Shown one piece after another: positions 20,061 through 28,320 of a stretch of 64,000 bases of DNA. The notes under the pieces were generated by a model. The model was not told the DNA's origin, did not search any database, and worked only from the letters and a program-made list of their open reading frames with translations. Positions within the stretch are counted from its first letter, which is position 1. Each line of letters starts with the position of its first letter. The DNA lies in contig NZ_DCLL01000014.1 in the NCBI RefSeq assembly GCF_002321025.1, forward strand, positions 42,068 through 106,067, given 5' to 3'. Position numbers and translations under genes: made by a program. The stretch is from Acinetobacter lwoffii. GTDB taxonomy: Bacteria; Pseudomonadota; Gammaproteobacteria; Pseudomonadales; Moraxellaceae.

Positions 20061-20095
20061 TATCTGTCCCATACTTTCATCGACATGAATTCTAT

Positions 20096-20266
20096 TTAGT
20101 GGGACGTTTTCTTTTTCTTGCCACCGCCGTCTTGTTTATTGACCGTCGACCAGGCAATACGTTCGGCTTCTTCTTCAGAATGTCCACGCTCTTTTTCGCT
20201 TTCTTCAATATGTTCGGCCTGCCGTTTCTGCTTATCGGTATAGGCTGATTTGTCACCTCTAGGCAT
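20096..20266 (-). CDS. Small basic, highly charged protein (56 residues)
   Basis: Starting at the ATG at 20266, with GAGGA upstream, the minus strand encodes MPRGDKSAYTDKQKRQAEHI, then a Glu-rich stretch, then AWSTVNKQDGGGKKKKTSH. This matches the pattern of a small proteobacterial family (PRGDKS-YT-KQKR ... AW-TVNK-GGGKK) often labelled plasmid stabilisation or hypothetical protein; I recall the pattern but can confirm no function. It is soluble, about one third Lys/Arg/Glu, and has no cysteine. A slightly longer open frame overlaps it in another phase but has no family resemblance, so this frame is preferred. Confidence 0.75.
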   Translation of the reverse strand: MPRGDKSAYTDKQKRQAEHIEESEKERGHSEEEAERIAWSTVNKQDGGGKKKKTSH

Positions 20267-20481
20267 CTTAATATCCTCATCAGGTTGGGCTGAAATTACT
20301 ATAACAAGGGCTTATTTTTACGAAGGTAAGTATTTGTTTGACTTATTTTATAAAAGAAAAATAGGATCTAGAAAATATTTTATATACTGATTTTTTAAAA
20401 AGATTTCGTAAGAATAGATGGGCTTGAAAAAAAACGAGATGAAGATAACGGTCAGCTAGAACCGCTATCTTCTCTGCCAGA

Positions 20482-21351
20482 TTAGCCGTTAATAATACTG
20501 CCGCCATTCACATGAATCACCTGACCTGAAATATAACTGGCTTCTTCACTGGCCAGGAATAAATACGCCGGTGCTACTTCACTCGGTTGGCCCATACGAC
20601 CCATTGGGGTGCTTTTACCAAAATCTTTGAGCTGTTCTTCATCAAAACTGCTCGGAATGAGTGGGGTCCAGATGGGACCCGGAGCGACCCCATTGACACG
20701 AATGCCGGTTTTATTTTTCAATAAATTAGTGGAAAGGCTTCGGATAAATGTGGTGATGGCACCTTTAGTACTGGCATAGTCAATCAGCTGGTCATGACCA
20801 TGATAACTGGTAATACTGGTGGTATTGATAATGCTGTCACCTTCTTGCATATGCGGAATCACCGCCTGAGTCAGGTGGAACATCGACAGAATATTCACAT
20901 TAAATGTTTTAAGTAATTGCTCGGGCGAGATATCGGTAATACTTTCTTGCGGGTATTGAACCCCGGCATTATTGACCAGAATATTAATCGTTTTAAATTC
21001 CTGAAGGGTCTGTTCCACCATTTTCTTGATTTCATCTTGATCTTGTAAATCACATTGAATCAGCAGACAACGGCGGCCTTCATCTTCCACCATTTTTTTG
21101 GTGTCCCGTGCATCCTGATCTTCATCCAGATAGCAAATGGCGATATCTGCACCTTCGCGAGCAAATAAGACCGATACAGAACGGCCAATTCCGCTATCAC
21201 CACCAGTAATCAAGGCAACTTTGCCTTTTAATTTTTCACTGCCTTTATAATGCGGTTTAATAATTTCCGGTGCAGGGTCCATTTTGGTTTGCACACCCGG
21301 TTGATGGTCTTGTGTTTCAGTTGAAGCTGGGGTTTCAGGATAATGATTCAT
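20482..21351 (-). CDS. Short-chain dehydrogenase/reductase, YghA / general-stress type
   Basis: From the ATG at 21351 (GGAA upstream; an ATG 30 bases earlier lacks a ribosome site) the protein has 289 residues. It has a 40-residue polar N-terminal arm with QPGVQTKMDPAPE, typical of the YghA/YhdF group, then the Rossmann fold: TGGDSGIGR (49-57), NNAG (127-130), catalytic Ser179, Tyr192 and Lys196 in DYASTKGA, and a C-terminal GQPSEVAPAYLFLAS. It is an NAD(P)-dependent oxidoreductase of unknown substrate; relatives are stress-induced. It is monocistronic. Confidence 0.87.
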   Translation of the reverse strand: MNHYPETPASTETQDHQPGVQTKMDPAPEIIKPHYKGSEKLKGKVALITGGDSGIGRSVSVLFAREGADIAICYLDEDQDARDTKKMVEDEGRRCLLIQCDLQDQDEIKKMVEQTLQEFKTINILVNNAGVQYPQESITDISPEQLLKTFNVNILSMFHLTQAVIPHMQEGDSIINTTSITSYHGHDQLIDYASTKGAITTFIRSLSTNLLKNKTGIRVNGVAPGPIWTPLIPSSFDEEQLKDFGKSTPMGRMGQPSEVAPAYLFLASEEASYISGQVIHVNGGSIING

Positions 21352-21718
21352 ATCTTTTCCAATTCCAATGATTGTGGCCATATAAGAAAAAATATATTAG
21401 AAGCTTTTAGGCAAAATGAGGCTGGACTCAACATTTCATAACAGAATGTATTCGAGATTTATCAATTATTCGTTGAAACGGATCAGGTTGAGCAACCAGA
21501 ACAGAAAAAGCTGATGAAACAGCTTCTGGCTACACTTTGATAGCTGAGGTGGTCTTGAAAGGTGAAATTTGATTAGGAAAGGTGAGGTATCAACGGAGAT
21601 TTAAAATCTGGACATACATACGCCTCTTTTGCCGAACTCCTATATAAAATAAATGGAGAGTTTGTTAACTCTCCATTTATTCATTCTGATGTATTTAAAA
21701 AATTTCTATAGAAATAAA
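21352..21718. other. Intergenic region with terminator-like inverted repeat
   Basis: The stretch holds no supported gene. It contains the inverted repeat AATAAATGGAGAGT / ACTCTCCATTTATT at about 21649-21682. This is placed correctly to terminate the minus-strand permease gene just to its right. Confidence 0.6.
21649..21684 (-). terminator. Terminator of the GABA permease gene
   Basis: The 14-base arms AATAAATGGAGAGT / ACTCTCCATTTATT surround a 6-7 base loop. On the minus strand the second arm ends in ATTTATTTTA, a usable U-rich tail. Confidence 0.7.
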
Positions 21719-23173
21719 TTAAAGATTATCACTTAAATTAATTCTGGCCTGTGCTGCCTTTTCCTTTTTGGCTGAGGTTTTACCCCAGTTAAACTTTTGT
21801 GCACAGATGCCTAAGCCCACAATAAATAATGCAAGCACACTGGTATAAACCACTTCTTTAAAATAGGTTCCTTCAATAATCATGGTAATTAAAGCGCCGA
21901 CAATAAAGATAATGACCAGATAAGTGAGCCATGGGAATAACCACATCTTGAATGGAATATTTTGTCCTTCAGCTTCCAGTTTTTTACGTAACTTAAGCTG
22001 AGAAATGGCAATAGCAAGATAGACATATAAAGATACGGTACCAGTCGCTAACATCAAGACATCATAAATATTCATACTTTCGGTGGCAGTCAGATAAATC
22101 GCCACGAAAGAAAACAGGCTTGAAAAGATGACACCTACCCATGGGCTGTTATTGCGGTTGGTTAAACCGAAACTCTTTGGTGCATCTCCACGTTTCGAGA
22201 GGGAATAGACCATGCGTGAACAGGTATAAAGTGCGGAGTTAAAGCAGCTACATACCGAGGTGAGCACGACAAAATTAACAATATGGCGTGCTTCTGGAAT
22301 ACCGAGTGCAGTAAGCGCTACGCTATACGTACCCCAGGTCGGATCTTTCAATAAAGGATTATTGTGTGGAATCAGGCAAACGGTAATCAACATTGAACCG
22401 ACATAGAATAAAATGATACGCCATACAATTGAATTAGCGGCCTTACGAATTTCCTTGGCTGGATCTTTGGTTTCAGCTGCTGCTACGGTGACAATCTCTG
22501 CTCCCATATAAGCAAACATTACACCCAATAAGGCCGTGATCACCGATGAAAACCCATTAGGCATAAAGCCTTGAGCGGTTAGATGAGTTGTACCACCGAG
22601 CATAGAGGCATCGCCCCAAGGCCAAAGGTGCATCACGGCCAAACTACCAAACACCAGAAACAGTACAATGGCAATGACTTTAATCAGGGCAAACCAGAAC
22701 TCGAATTCACCAAAGTTTTTTACGTCACGGAGGTTAATCCAGACCAGCGCTACAGTGACCAGAAGCATATAGCCCCAGATCGGGATAAATGGAAACCAGC
22801 TATTTAAGATTTTCCCGGCGACAAAGGCTTCCCAGCCCATGAGCAAGGTCCAGAAAGACCAGTATAACCAGCCGATGGAAAATCCGGCCCAGCGCCCGAT
22901 TCCTCGGTCCGCATAGGTTGAAAATGAGCCGCTGTCGGGATTCAGTACCGCCATTTCTCCCAGCATACGCATAATGAGTAAAACTAATATTCCACCTAGA
23001 GTATAGGCAATGAGTGCAGCAGGTCCTGCAGAATAGATGACATTACCGGAGCCGACAAAGAGTGCTCCACCAATGACGCCGGCAATTGAAATCATGGTGA
23101 GATGGCGTGATTTAAGTCCGTTTTTTAAGCCGTTTGATGATTCGGAATTGGAGAAATGTTGATGTTCTGCCAT
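21719..23173 (-). CDS. gabP: APC-family amino acid permease, probable GABA permease
   Basis: This 484-residue protein has about 12 membrane spans. The first span, GLKSRHLTMISIAGVIGGAL then FVGSG, is the amino-acid transporter (AAT/GabP) signature, and EFWFALIKVIAIVLF is the conserved mid-protein segment. The family imports amino acids with protons. The GABA assignment comes from the adjacent GabR-type regulator and gabT/gabD, and from a shared operator upstream (23401-23440). Aromatic or other neutral amino acids cannot be ruled out from the protein alone. It is a single gene in its unit. Confidence 0.82.
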   Translation of the reverse strand: MAEHQHFSNSESSNGLKNGLKSRHLTMISIAGVIGGALFVGSGNVIYSAGPAALIAYTLGGILVLLIMRMLGEMAVLNPDSGSFSTYADRGIGRWAGFSIGWLYWSFWTLLMGWEAFVAGKILNSWFPFIPIWGYMLLVTVALVWINLRDVKNFGEFEFWFALIKVIAIVLFLVFGSLAVMHLWPWGDASMLGGTTHLTAQGFMPNGFSSVITALLGVMFAYMGAEIVTVAAAETKDPAKEIRKAANSIVWRIILFYVGSMLITVCLIPHNNPLLKDPTWGTYSVALTALGIPEARHIVNFVVLTSVCSCFNSALYTCSRMVYSLSKRGDAPKSFGLTNRNNSPWVGVIFSSLFSFVAIYLTATESMNIYDVLMLATGTVSLYVYLAIAISQLKLRKKLEAEGQNIPFKMWLFPWLTYLVIIFIVGALITMIIEGTYFKEVVYTSVLALFIVGLGICAQKFNWGKTSAKKEKAAQARINLSDNL

Positions 23174-23590
23174 ATAATTTCCCTTAATATCAATAGCGTA
23201 GCGGCAATAAAATTCCTTATTTGGCTTACGCTATCTTATCCTTTGAAACTGTAACCGAATTCATCAGTGCTTGACCAATATTAAGTTAATCTTAATAAAA
23301 TGAATCCTTGTAGCCCTATAGACAGGATCACACTTTGATTAAAGTACGGTTACATGCTGTTCATGTATGCGGTTAATTTCTCTTTTTTGTTGTAAAGTGA
23401 CGAGAGCCATTTTTGAGCAATTCAAAGGAGCCAATTGGCTTAAGAGATAAAAAATATAAGCAGGCCATATTTACAGAAAAATAAAGCCTACCTAAAATAT
23501 CAGGCTAAAAGCAGGTTTACGTTCCCTTTTAAAAATAAATGAAAGCTTTTTGATTTTAAAAATATAATTGTATTGATCCTTAAGTTTTTA
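23174..23590. other. Intergenic region between gabP and gabR
   Basis: These 417 AT-rich bases hold no gene. The right part lies behind the gabR stop; the left part is the gabP leader with the two-box operator at 23401-23440, about 230 bases before the gabP start. Confidence 0.6.
23400..23440 (-). promoter_or_regulatory. Two-box operator upstream of gabP (GabR-type)
   Basis: On the minus strand the site reads AGCCAATTGGCTCC, 17 bases, then TGGCTCTCGTC. The same two boxes with the same 17-base gap occur before gabR/gdh and before gabT. The two GGCTC cores are direct repeats 24 bases apart, as expected for a MocR-type dimer. Box 1 is itself a palindrome (AGCCAATTGGCT). It is inferred to be the binding site of the MocR/GabR regulator encoded next door. 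Confidence 0.75.
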
Positions 23591-25093
23591 CTAAGTTAAA
23601 GTGCGGATCCCATGCTCACGCAAGCACTTTAACAATATCCCGAAAGCCACCAGAATTTCCTGTTCACTCACACAGGCAAAGCCTAGTAATAATCCTTTCT
23701 GCCGAGTCGAATAATGTTTGGTATAGTATTGCGATAAGGCTCTGACCTTGATTCCCAGTTCAAGCGCTTTGGATGCAATCAAGACATCATCACTGCTGCT
23801 CGGCAATTTTAAAATCAGATGCAAACCGGCGGCGGTATTGTATTCATGCAGAAAATCTTCACCTAAATGTCGGCGAATCAGGTCAATTAAAAAAGCGTGG
23901 CGTTTACCGTACAATAAACGCATCCGTCGGATATGCGCCTCATAATGTCCTTCACGGATAAATTCAGCGAGTGTTTGCTGATCGATTAAGTGACCACCAC
24001 GATAAAGTTCCGAAGCTACAATTCGCAATGAAGAAAAGAGCTGTTTTGGTACCACTAAATAGCCAATACGCAGGGCCGGATAAATCGTCTTACTGAACGT
24101 CCCCATATAAATCACCGGAGAATCCGGCTCTAAACCTTGTAAAGAAGGATAGGGCTGGCCCGAGAACCTGAACTCGCTGTCATAATCATCTTCAACAATC
24201 CAGCTATTGTGCTGGCGTGCCAGTGCAATTAACTGTTTGCGCCGTTCTAAACTTAAATGTGAGCCCAAAGGATACTGATGCGACGGCGTCACAAAAATCA
24301 GTTTAGGTGGTTTCTTGGGATGCAGATCGGGAATAATCCCTTCCTGATCCACCGGTAAGGAACGTAGATTGACGCCATTAATTCGTAAAATATTACGCGC
24401 GCCCCAATAGGCTGGATCTTCGATCCAGACCTCATCGCCTATGTCGCTTAAAGTACGCGAGACCAAATCAATCGCCTGATGGGTGCCTTCGGTAATAATG
24501 ATCTGATCAGCATCGCACTGCACTGAACGGGCAATTTTCAGATATTCTGCCAGCTCCTGACGCAGTTCTAGGGAGCCACCGGCATTGCTGTAAATCAGGT
24601 TGTTAACTTGAGGTTCACGGCTCAAACGCGTTTGGATTTTGCTGAAAATATGATGCGGAAATTCGGTTACATCGGGTGCGCCCGGTACAAAGGCTCCCCA
24701 TTGATAAGGTGAAGCCGCGGAATAGCCGAGCAAGTAAGAACCGCGTTGCGACAGATTATAATTTTGCTGTGCTTTTTTTTCTGCAACGGCAGGAGAATTC
24801 TGTTCTGCCTTCACCAAAAAGGATTCGGGTAATTTCTCTACTACCCAGGTACCTTGACCGGTACGGGCATCAACATAACCCTGTGCCTGTAATTGTTCAT
24901 AGGCATTTAACACCGTATTACGCGATACCTGAATCTCTTTAGCCAGATCACGTGATGCAGGCAAGCGGGTTTTGGGAGCCAATACGCTATCAATAATCGC
25001 GTTACGCAAGCAGCGGAACAGGCGCATCTGTAATGTTCCTGTGACATCTTGCTGCAATCGCTGCAGTAAATAATCTCCAAGCAAGCTACGCAA
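23591..25093 (-). CDS. gabR: MocR/GabR-family transcriptional regulator (winged helix fused to aminotransferase fold)
   Basis: The 500 residues comprise an N-terminal GntR winged helix (TRLPASRDLAKEIQVSRNTV, about 42-61, then AYEQLQAQGYVDARTGQGTW), a linker, and a type-I aminotransferase-like domain. The PLP Lys is expected at Lys335 in MGTFSKTIYPALRIG, with EDDYDSEF (301-308) contacting the cofactor. GabR regulators bind GABA-PLP to switch on GABA genes. The start is TTG at 25093 with TAGGAG about 9 bases upstream; the next Met is at residue 23, inside the domain. The operator overlaps this start region, suggesting autorepression. Assignment to GABA is by context. Confidence 0.87.
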   Translation of the reverse strand: MRSLLGDYLLQRLQQDVTGTLQMRLFRCLRNAIIDSVLAPKTRLPASRDLAKEIQVSRNTVLNAYEQLQAQGYVDARTGQGTWVVEKLPESFLVKAEQNSPAVAEKKAQQNYNLSQRGSYLLGYSAASPYQWGAFVPGAPDVTEFPHHIFSKIQTRLSREPQVNNLIYSNAGGSLELRQELAEYLKIARSVQCDADQIIITEGTHQAIDLVSRTLSDIGDEVWIEDPAYWGARNILRINGVNLRSLPVDQEGIIPDLHPKKPPKLIFVTPSHQYPLGSHLSLERRKQLIALARQHNSWIVEDDYDSEFRFSGQPYPSLQGLEPDSPVIYMGTFSKTIYPALRIGYLVVPKQLFSSLRIVASELYRGGHLIDQQTLAEFIREGHYEAHIRRMRLLYGKRHAFLIDLIRRHLGEDFLHEYNTAAGLHLILKLPSSSDDVLIASKALELGIKVRALSQYYTKHYSTRQKGLLLGFACVSEQEILVAFGILLKCLREHGIRTLT

Positions 25094-25134
25094 TTGGCTC
25101 TCTCCTACAAATTTGAAATGGCTCTCGTGAGAGC
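25091..25134. promoter_or_regulatory. Two-box operator overlapping the gabR start, shared with glutamate dehydrogenase
   Basis: CAATTGGCTCT (25091-25101), 17 bases, then TGGCTCTCGTG (25119-25129): the same boxes and spacing as before gabP and gabT. Box 1 covers the gabR start codon and part of its ribosome site, fitting autoregulation. Box 2 extends into a perfect palindrome GCTCTCGTGAGAGC (25121-25134) not seen at the other two copies. Confidence 0.75.
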
Positions 25135-25409
25135 GGTATTGCTAGGTGCAAAATAGTCTGATCAGGCAGTCATTGTAAAGTGTCTTGTATGCGTTTTGAT
25201 CATGTACCTGCGGCTTGAATGCGAGCATACAGGCGGGCAGGCAATATACACAGATACCGATTAAAACTAAAGCGGAAAATCTAGACACTGATTTTGTTTG
25301 GAGCTCGCTGAACTAAGACCTGAATCAAGCAATGATTGCCATAACAGCCGAATAGAGATGTGTTGCAGCCGCCAGGACATACGACTGCATATAACAAAAG
25401 GATCATAGA
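25135..25409. other. Leader region upstream of glutamate dehydrogenase
   Basis: About 275 bases hold no supported gene on either strand. The promoter of the dehydrogenase must lie here. Beyond the operator at its left edge I see no clear element. AAAAGGA lies 10 bases before the start at 25410. Confidence 0.5.
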
Positions 25410-26693
25410 ATGAACATGATGATGAAAGGATTGACCTATACCGAGCAAGGTACAACGGCCTGGAACAATTATCTTAAGCAACTGGATAAAGTAGCGCCTT
25501 ATCTGGGTGAGCTGAGTGAACGACTGGACATGCTGCGACGCCCAAAGCGCAGTTTGATTGTCGATGTCCCGGTCATTATGGATGATGGTACGGTTCAGCA
25601 TTTTGAAGGCTATCGTGTTCAGCACAATTTAACCCGCGGTCCGGGCAAAGGCGGTGTGCGTTTTCATCCAGATGTCAATTTGGATGAGGTGATGGCTCTG
25701 TCAGCCTGGATGACAATCAAATGTGCTGCTCTAAATTTACCTTTTGGTGGAGCCAAAGGCGGTGTGCGAGTCGATCCGAGCCAGCTTTCCAAACGCGAAC
25801 TGGAACGCTTGACCCGACGTTATACGGCAGAAATCAATTTAATTATTGGACCGCAAAAAGATATTCCGGCACCGGATGTAGGAACCAATCCGCAAATCAT
25901 GGCCTGGATGATGGACACCTTTTCCATGAATGCAGGTTCTACGATTACTGGTGTAGTGACCGGAAAGCCGGTGCATTTAGGGGGTTCTTTAGGCCGTAGT
26001 AAAGCCACAGGCCGTGGTGTGTTTATTAGCGGCCGTGAAGTTGCCCAGCAAATCGGTCTGGATTTAAAAAATGCTCGGGTCTGTGTACAGGGTTTCGGTA
26101 ATGTCGGGAGTGAAGCTGCGCTGCTTTTCCAGGAAAATGGCAGCAAAGTGATCTGTGTTCAGGACCATTCCGCCACCCTGTATCAAGAAGAGGGGATTGA
26201 TATTAAAAAGCTGCTTGAATACTCCAATGCCCACCATAAAATTCAGGGATTTTCTGCCAGTGATGAAATTTCTGCATCAGCTTTTTGGAGCATTCCTGCC
26301 GAAGTTTTTATTCCGGCAGCACTGGAAGGTGTGATTAATACTCAGGTCGCGCAAAATATTCAGGCCAAAATGATTCTGGAAGGTGCCAATGGTCCCACTT
26401 TGACTGAAGCGGATGAAATTCTGAGTGAGCGTCATATTACGGTGGTGCCAGACGTGATCTGCAATGCGGGTGGCGTGACGGTCAGCTATTTTGAATGGGT
26501 TCAGGATTTGGCCAGCTATTTCTGGACTGAGGAAGAGATTAACCAGCGTATGGATGCCAGTATGAAAAATGCGGTACAGGATGTATGGCAAAAAGCAGTT
26601 CAGGCCGGATGTTCTTTGCGTACAGCCGCTTATATTCTGGCTTGTGAACGTATTTTAATGGCACGCCAGGAACGCGGCATCTATCCGGGTTAA
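25410..26693 (+). CDS. Glutamate dehydrogenase (Glu/Leu/Phe/Val dehydrogenase family)
   Basis: This 427-residue protein has the full family layout: [13 protein letters not shown] (78-90), catalytic Lys116 in [21 protein letters not shown], then the NAD(P) fold with GFGNVG and [15 protein letters not shown]. It deaminates glutamate to 2-oxoglutarate and ammonium, or the reverse. Its place between gabR and gabT, with the common operator at its divergent promoter, suggests it recycles the glutamate made by GabT back to the 2-oxoglutarate acceptor and releases GABA nitrogen. This role is inference; coenzyme preference is not readable. Confidence 0.92.
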   Translation: MNMMMKGLTYTEQGTTAWNNYLKQLDKVAPYLGELSERLDMLRRPKRSLIVDVPVIMDDGTVQHFEGYRVQHNLTRGPGKGGVRFHPDVNLDEVMALSAWMTIKCAALNLPFGGAKGGVRVDPSQLSKRELERLTRRYTAEINLIIGPQKDIPAPDVGTNPQIMAWMMDTFSMNAGSTITGVVTGKPVHLGGSLGRSKATGRGVFISGREVAQQIGLDLKNARVCVQGFGNVGSEAALLFQENGSKVICVQDHSATLYQEEGIDIKKLLEYSNAHHKIQGFSASDEISASAFWSIPAEVFIPAALEGVINTQVAQNIQAKMILEGANGPTLTEADEILSERHITVVPDVICNAGGVTVSYFEWVQDLASYFWTEEEINQRMDASMKNAVQDVWQKAVQAGCSLRTAAYILACERILMARQERGIYPG

Positions 26694-26781
26694 GCGAAGT
26701 TTTTTGCAAGATGAATTAATCCATAAAAACGACTAGATTTAATCCATGATGACCCATCGTAAATTTTTGCAATGGGTTTTT

Positions 26782-26818
26782 AAATTGGCTTCTTTATTTA
26801 AAAAGGAGCCAATTTTCA
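26782..26818 (+). terminator. Terminator of glutamate dehydrogenase, also resembling operator box 1
   Basis: The arms AAATTGGCT and GGAGCCAATTT with a TTCTTTATTTAAAAA-like centre are followed by TTCATT. The stem is imperfect. One arm equals the gab operator box in reverse, which makes a double role possible. Confidence 0.6.
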
Positions 26819-26888
26819 TTATAAATATAAATAATTGTTTATAAATAAAATAATTTTATATTTTGACTCTTTTACTCATTTCAACTAG

Positions 26889-26929
26889 GCCAATTGGCTC
26901 CTTCCATCTGCTGCAAAGTGGCTCTCGTC
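26889..26929 (+). promoter_or_regulatory. Two-box operator upstream of gabT
   Basis: GCCAATTGGCTCC (26889-26901), a 17-base gap, then TGGCTCTCGTC (26919-26929). It matches the gabP copy at every box position and in spacing. Downstream lie CATACATATAAAAG, a plausible -10 region, and the gabT start at 27042. Confidence 0.78.
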
Positions 26930-27041
26930 TCATACATATAAAAGCGCAAAATGAACCATATCAGCCAGTCTTTGGCAAATTTCTATCCCAAGATCCGGAT
27001 AGCAAAATTTACAACGTATGAATCAAGAATGAGGATACAAA

Positions 27042-28304
27042 ATGGACAGTAAACACTCAGCACTGAATGCACGTAAACAGCAGGCAACACCACGTGGTGT
27101 TGGGGTCATGTGTCAATGGTACGCAGAGAAAGCAGAAAACTCGACCATCTGGGATGCAGAAGGCAATCAATATATCGACTTTGCGGGCGGGATCGCCGTA
27201 CTGAATACCGGCCATCGTCACCCTAAAATTATTGCTGCGGTCACTGAACAATTAACCAAATTTACCCATACGGCTTATCAGGTTGTACCATACGAGAGTT
27301 ACGTTGCTCTGGCAGAACGTATCAATGCACGCGCTCCAATTCAAGGTGCTGCAAAAACCTCATTCTTTTCGACTGGTGCTGAAGCTGTCGAAAATGCAGT
27401 TAAAATTGCCCGTGCCCATACTGGCCGTCATGGCATCGTGACTTTTGGCAATGGTTTTCATGGCCGCTCATTTATGACGATGGCCATGACCGGTAAAACT
27501 GCACCTTATAAACGCGACTTTGGGGTGATGCCTGGTGGTGTTTTCCATGCCCGTTATCCGGTGGAATCCAAAGGCATTAGTGTTGATGATGCAATTCAAA
27601 GCATTGAAGACATTTTCGCAGAAGATATTGCTGCGCATGACGTAGCAGCAATTGTGCTTGAACCTGTACAAGGCGAAGGCGGTTTTAATGTGGTGCCAGC
27701 AGAGTTCCTGAAACGCTTGCGTGTGCTATGTGATCAAAACGGCATTTTACTGATTGCTGATGAAGTACAGTCTGGTTTTGCGCGTACAGGTAAACTGTTT
27801 GCGATGGATTATTATGAGACCAAGCCAGACCTGATTACGATGGCCAAGAGTCTGGGCGGCGGTTTCCCGATCTCAGGCGTTGTAGGTCGTGCTGAAGTCA
27901 TGGATGCACCAAATCCAGGTGGATTGGGCGGTACTTATGCAGGTAACCCGGTTGCTGTTGCAGCTGCACATGCAGTACTGGATATTATTGAAGAAGAAGG
28001 TCTTTGTGAGAGAGCGAATGATCTAGGCGCAGAACTGGTTGATGTTTTACATGAACTGAAAATGTCTTCTAGCATGGTCAAGGATATTCGTGCACTCGGA
28101 TCAATGGTGGCGGTTGAGCTTGAAACTGCGGAACAGGCAAAAGCTGTACAAAACCATGCCATGCAAAATGGTCTGTTAATCCTGACCTGCGGTCGTTATG
28201 GTAATGTAATCCGTTTCCTATACCCGCTCACGATTCCGGCAGAACAGTTCCGTGCGGGATTGGCTATCTTGAAACAAGGGTTTGCACTGTCTGTCGCAGC
28301 CTAA
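27042..28304 (+). CDS. gabT: 4-aminobutyrate aminotransferase
   Basis: This 420-residue class-III PLP aminotransferase contains FFSTGAEAVENAVKIARAHTGR (108-129), the cofactor Asp in LLIADEVQSGFARTGKLFA (Asp240), and PLP Lys269 in MAKSLGGGFPISG. It moves the amino group of GABA to 2-oxoglutarate, giving succinate semialdehyde and glutamate. gabD starts 17 bases later, and the two-box operator lies upstream. Length and motifs match GabT; 5-aminovalerate may be a second substrate, as in other members. Confidence 0.94.
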   Translation: MDSKHSALNARKQQATPRGVGVMCQWYAEKAENSTIWDAEGNQYIDFAGGIAVLNTGHRHPKIIAAVTEQLTKFTHTAYQVVPYESYVALAERINARAPIQGAAKTSFFSTGAEAVENAVKIARAHTGRHGIVTFGNGFHGRSFMTMAMTGKTAPYKRDFGVMPGGVFHARYPVESKGISVDDAIQSIEDIFAEDIAAHDVAAIVLEPVQGEGGFNVVPAEFLKRLRVLCDQNGILLIADEVQSGFARTGKLFAMDYYETKPDLITMAKSLGGGFPISGVVGRAEVMDAPNPGGLGGTYAGNPVAVAAAHAVLDIIEEEGLCERANDLGAELVDVLHELKMSSSMVKDIRALGSMVAVELETAEQAKAVQNHAMQNGLLILTCGRYGNVIRFLYPLTIPAEQFRAGLAILKQGFALSVAA

Positions 28305-28320
28305 TGAAAGAGTAATGATC

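Larger units (their letters stand above)
26694..27041. other. Intergenic region: dehydrogenase terminator and gabT control region
   Basis: It holds the hairpin at 26782-26818, an AT-rich spacer, and the gabT operator at 26889-26929. It contains no gene. The hairpin's right arm (AAGGAGCCAATT) is an inverted copy of operator box 1, so it may bind the regulator as well. Confidence 0.6.

Noticed and set aside
20092..20280. 62-residue minus-strand open frame
   Set aside because: It overlaps the 56-residue gene in another phase, has no ribosome site matching its start and no family pattern. The shorter frame is the gene.
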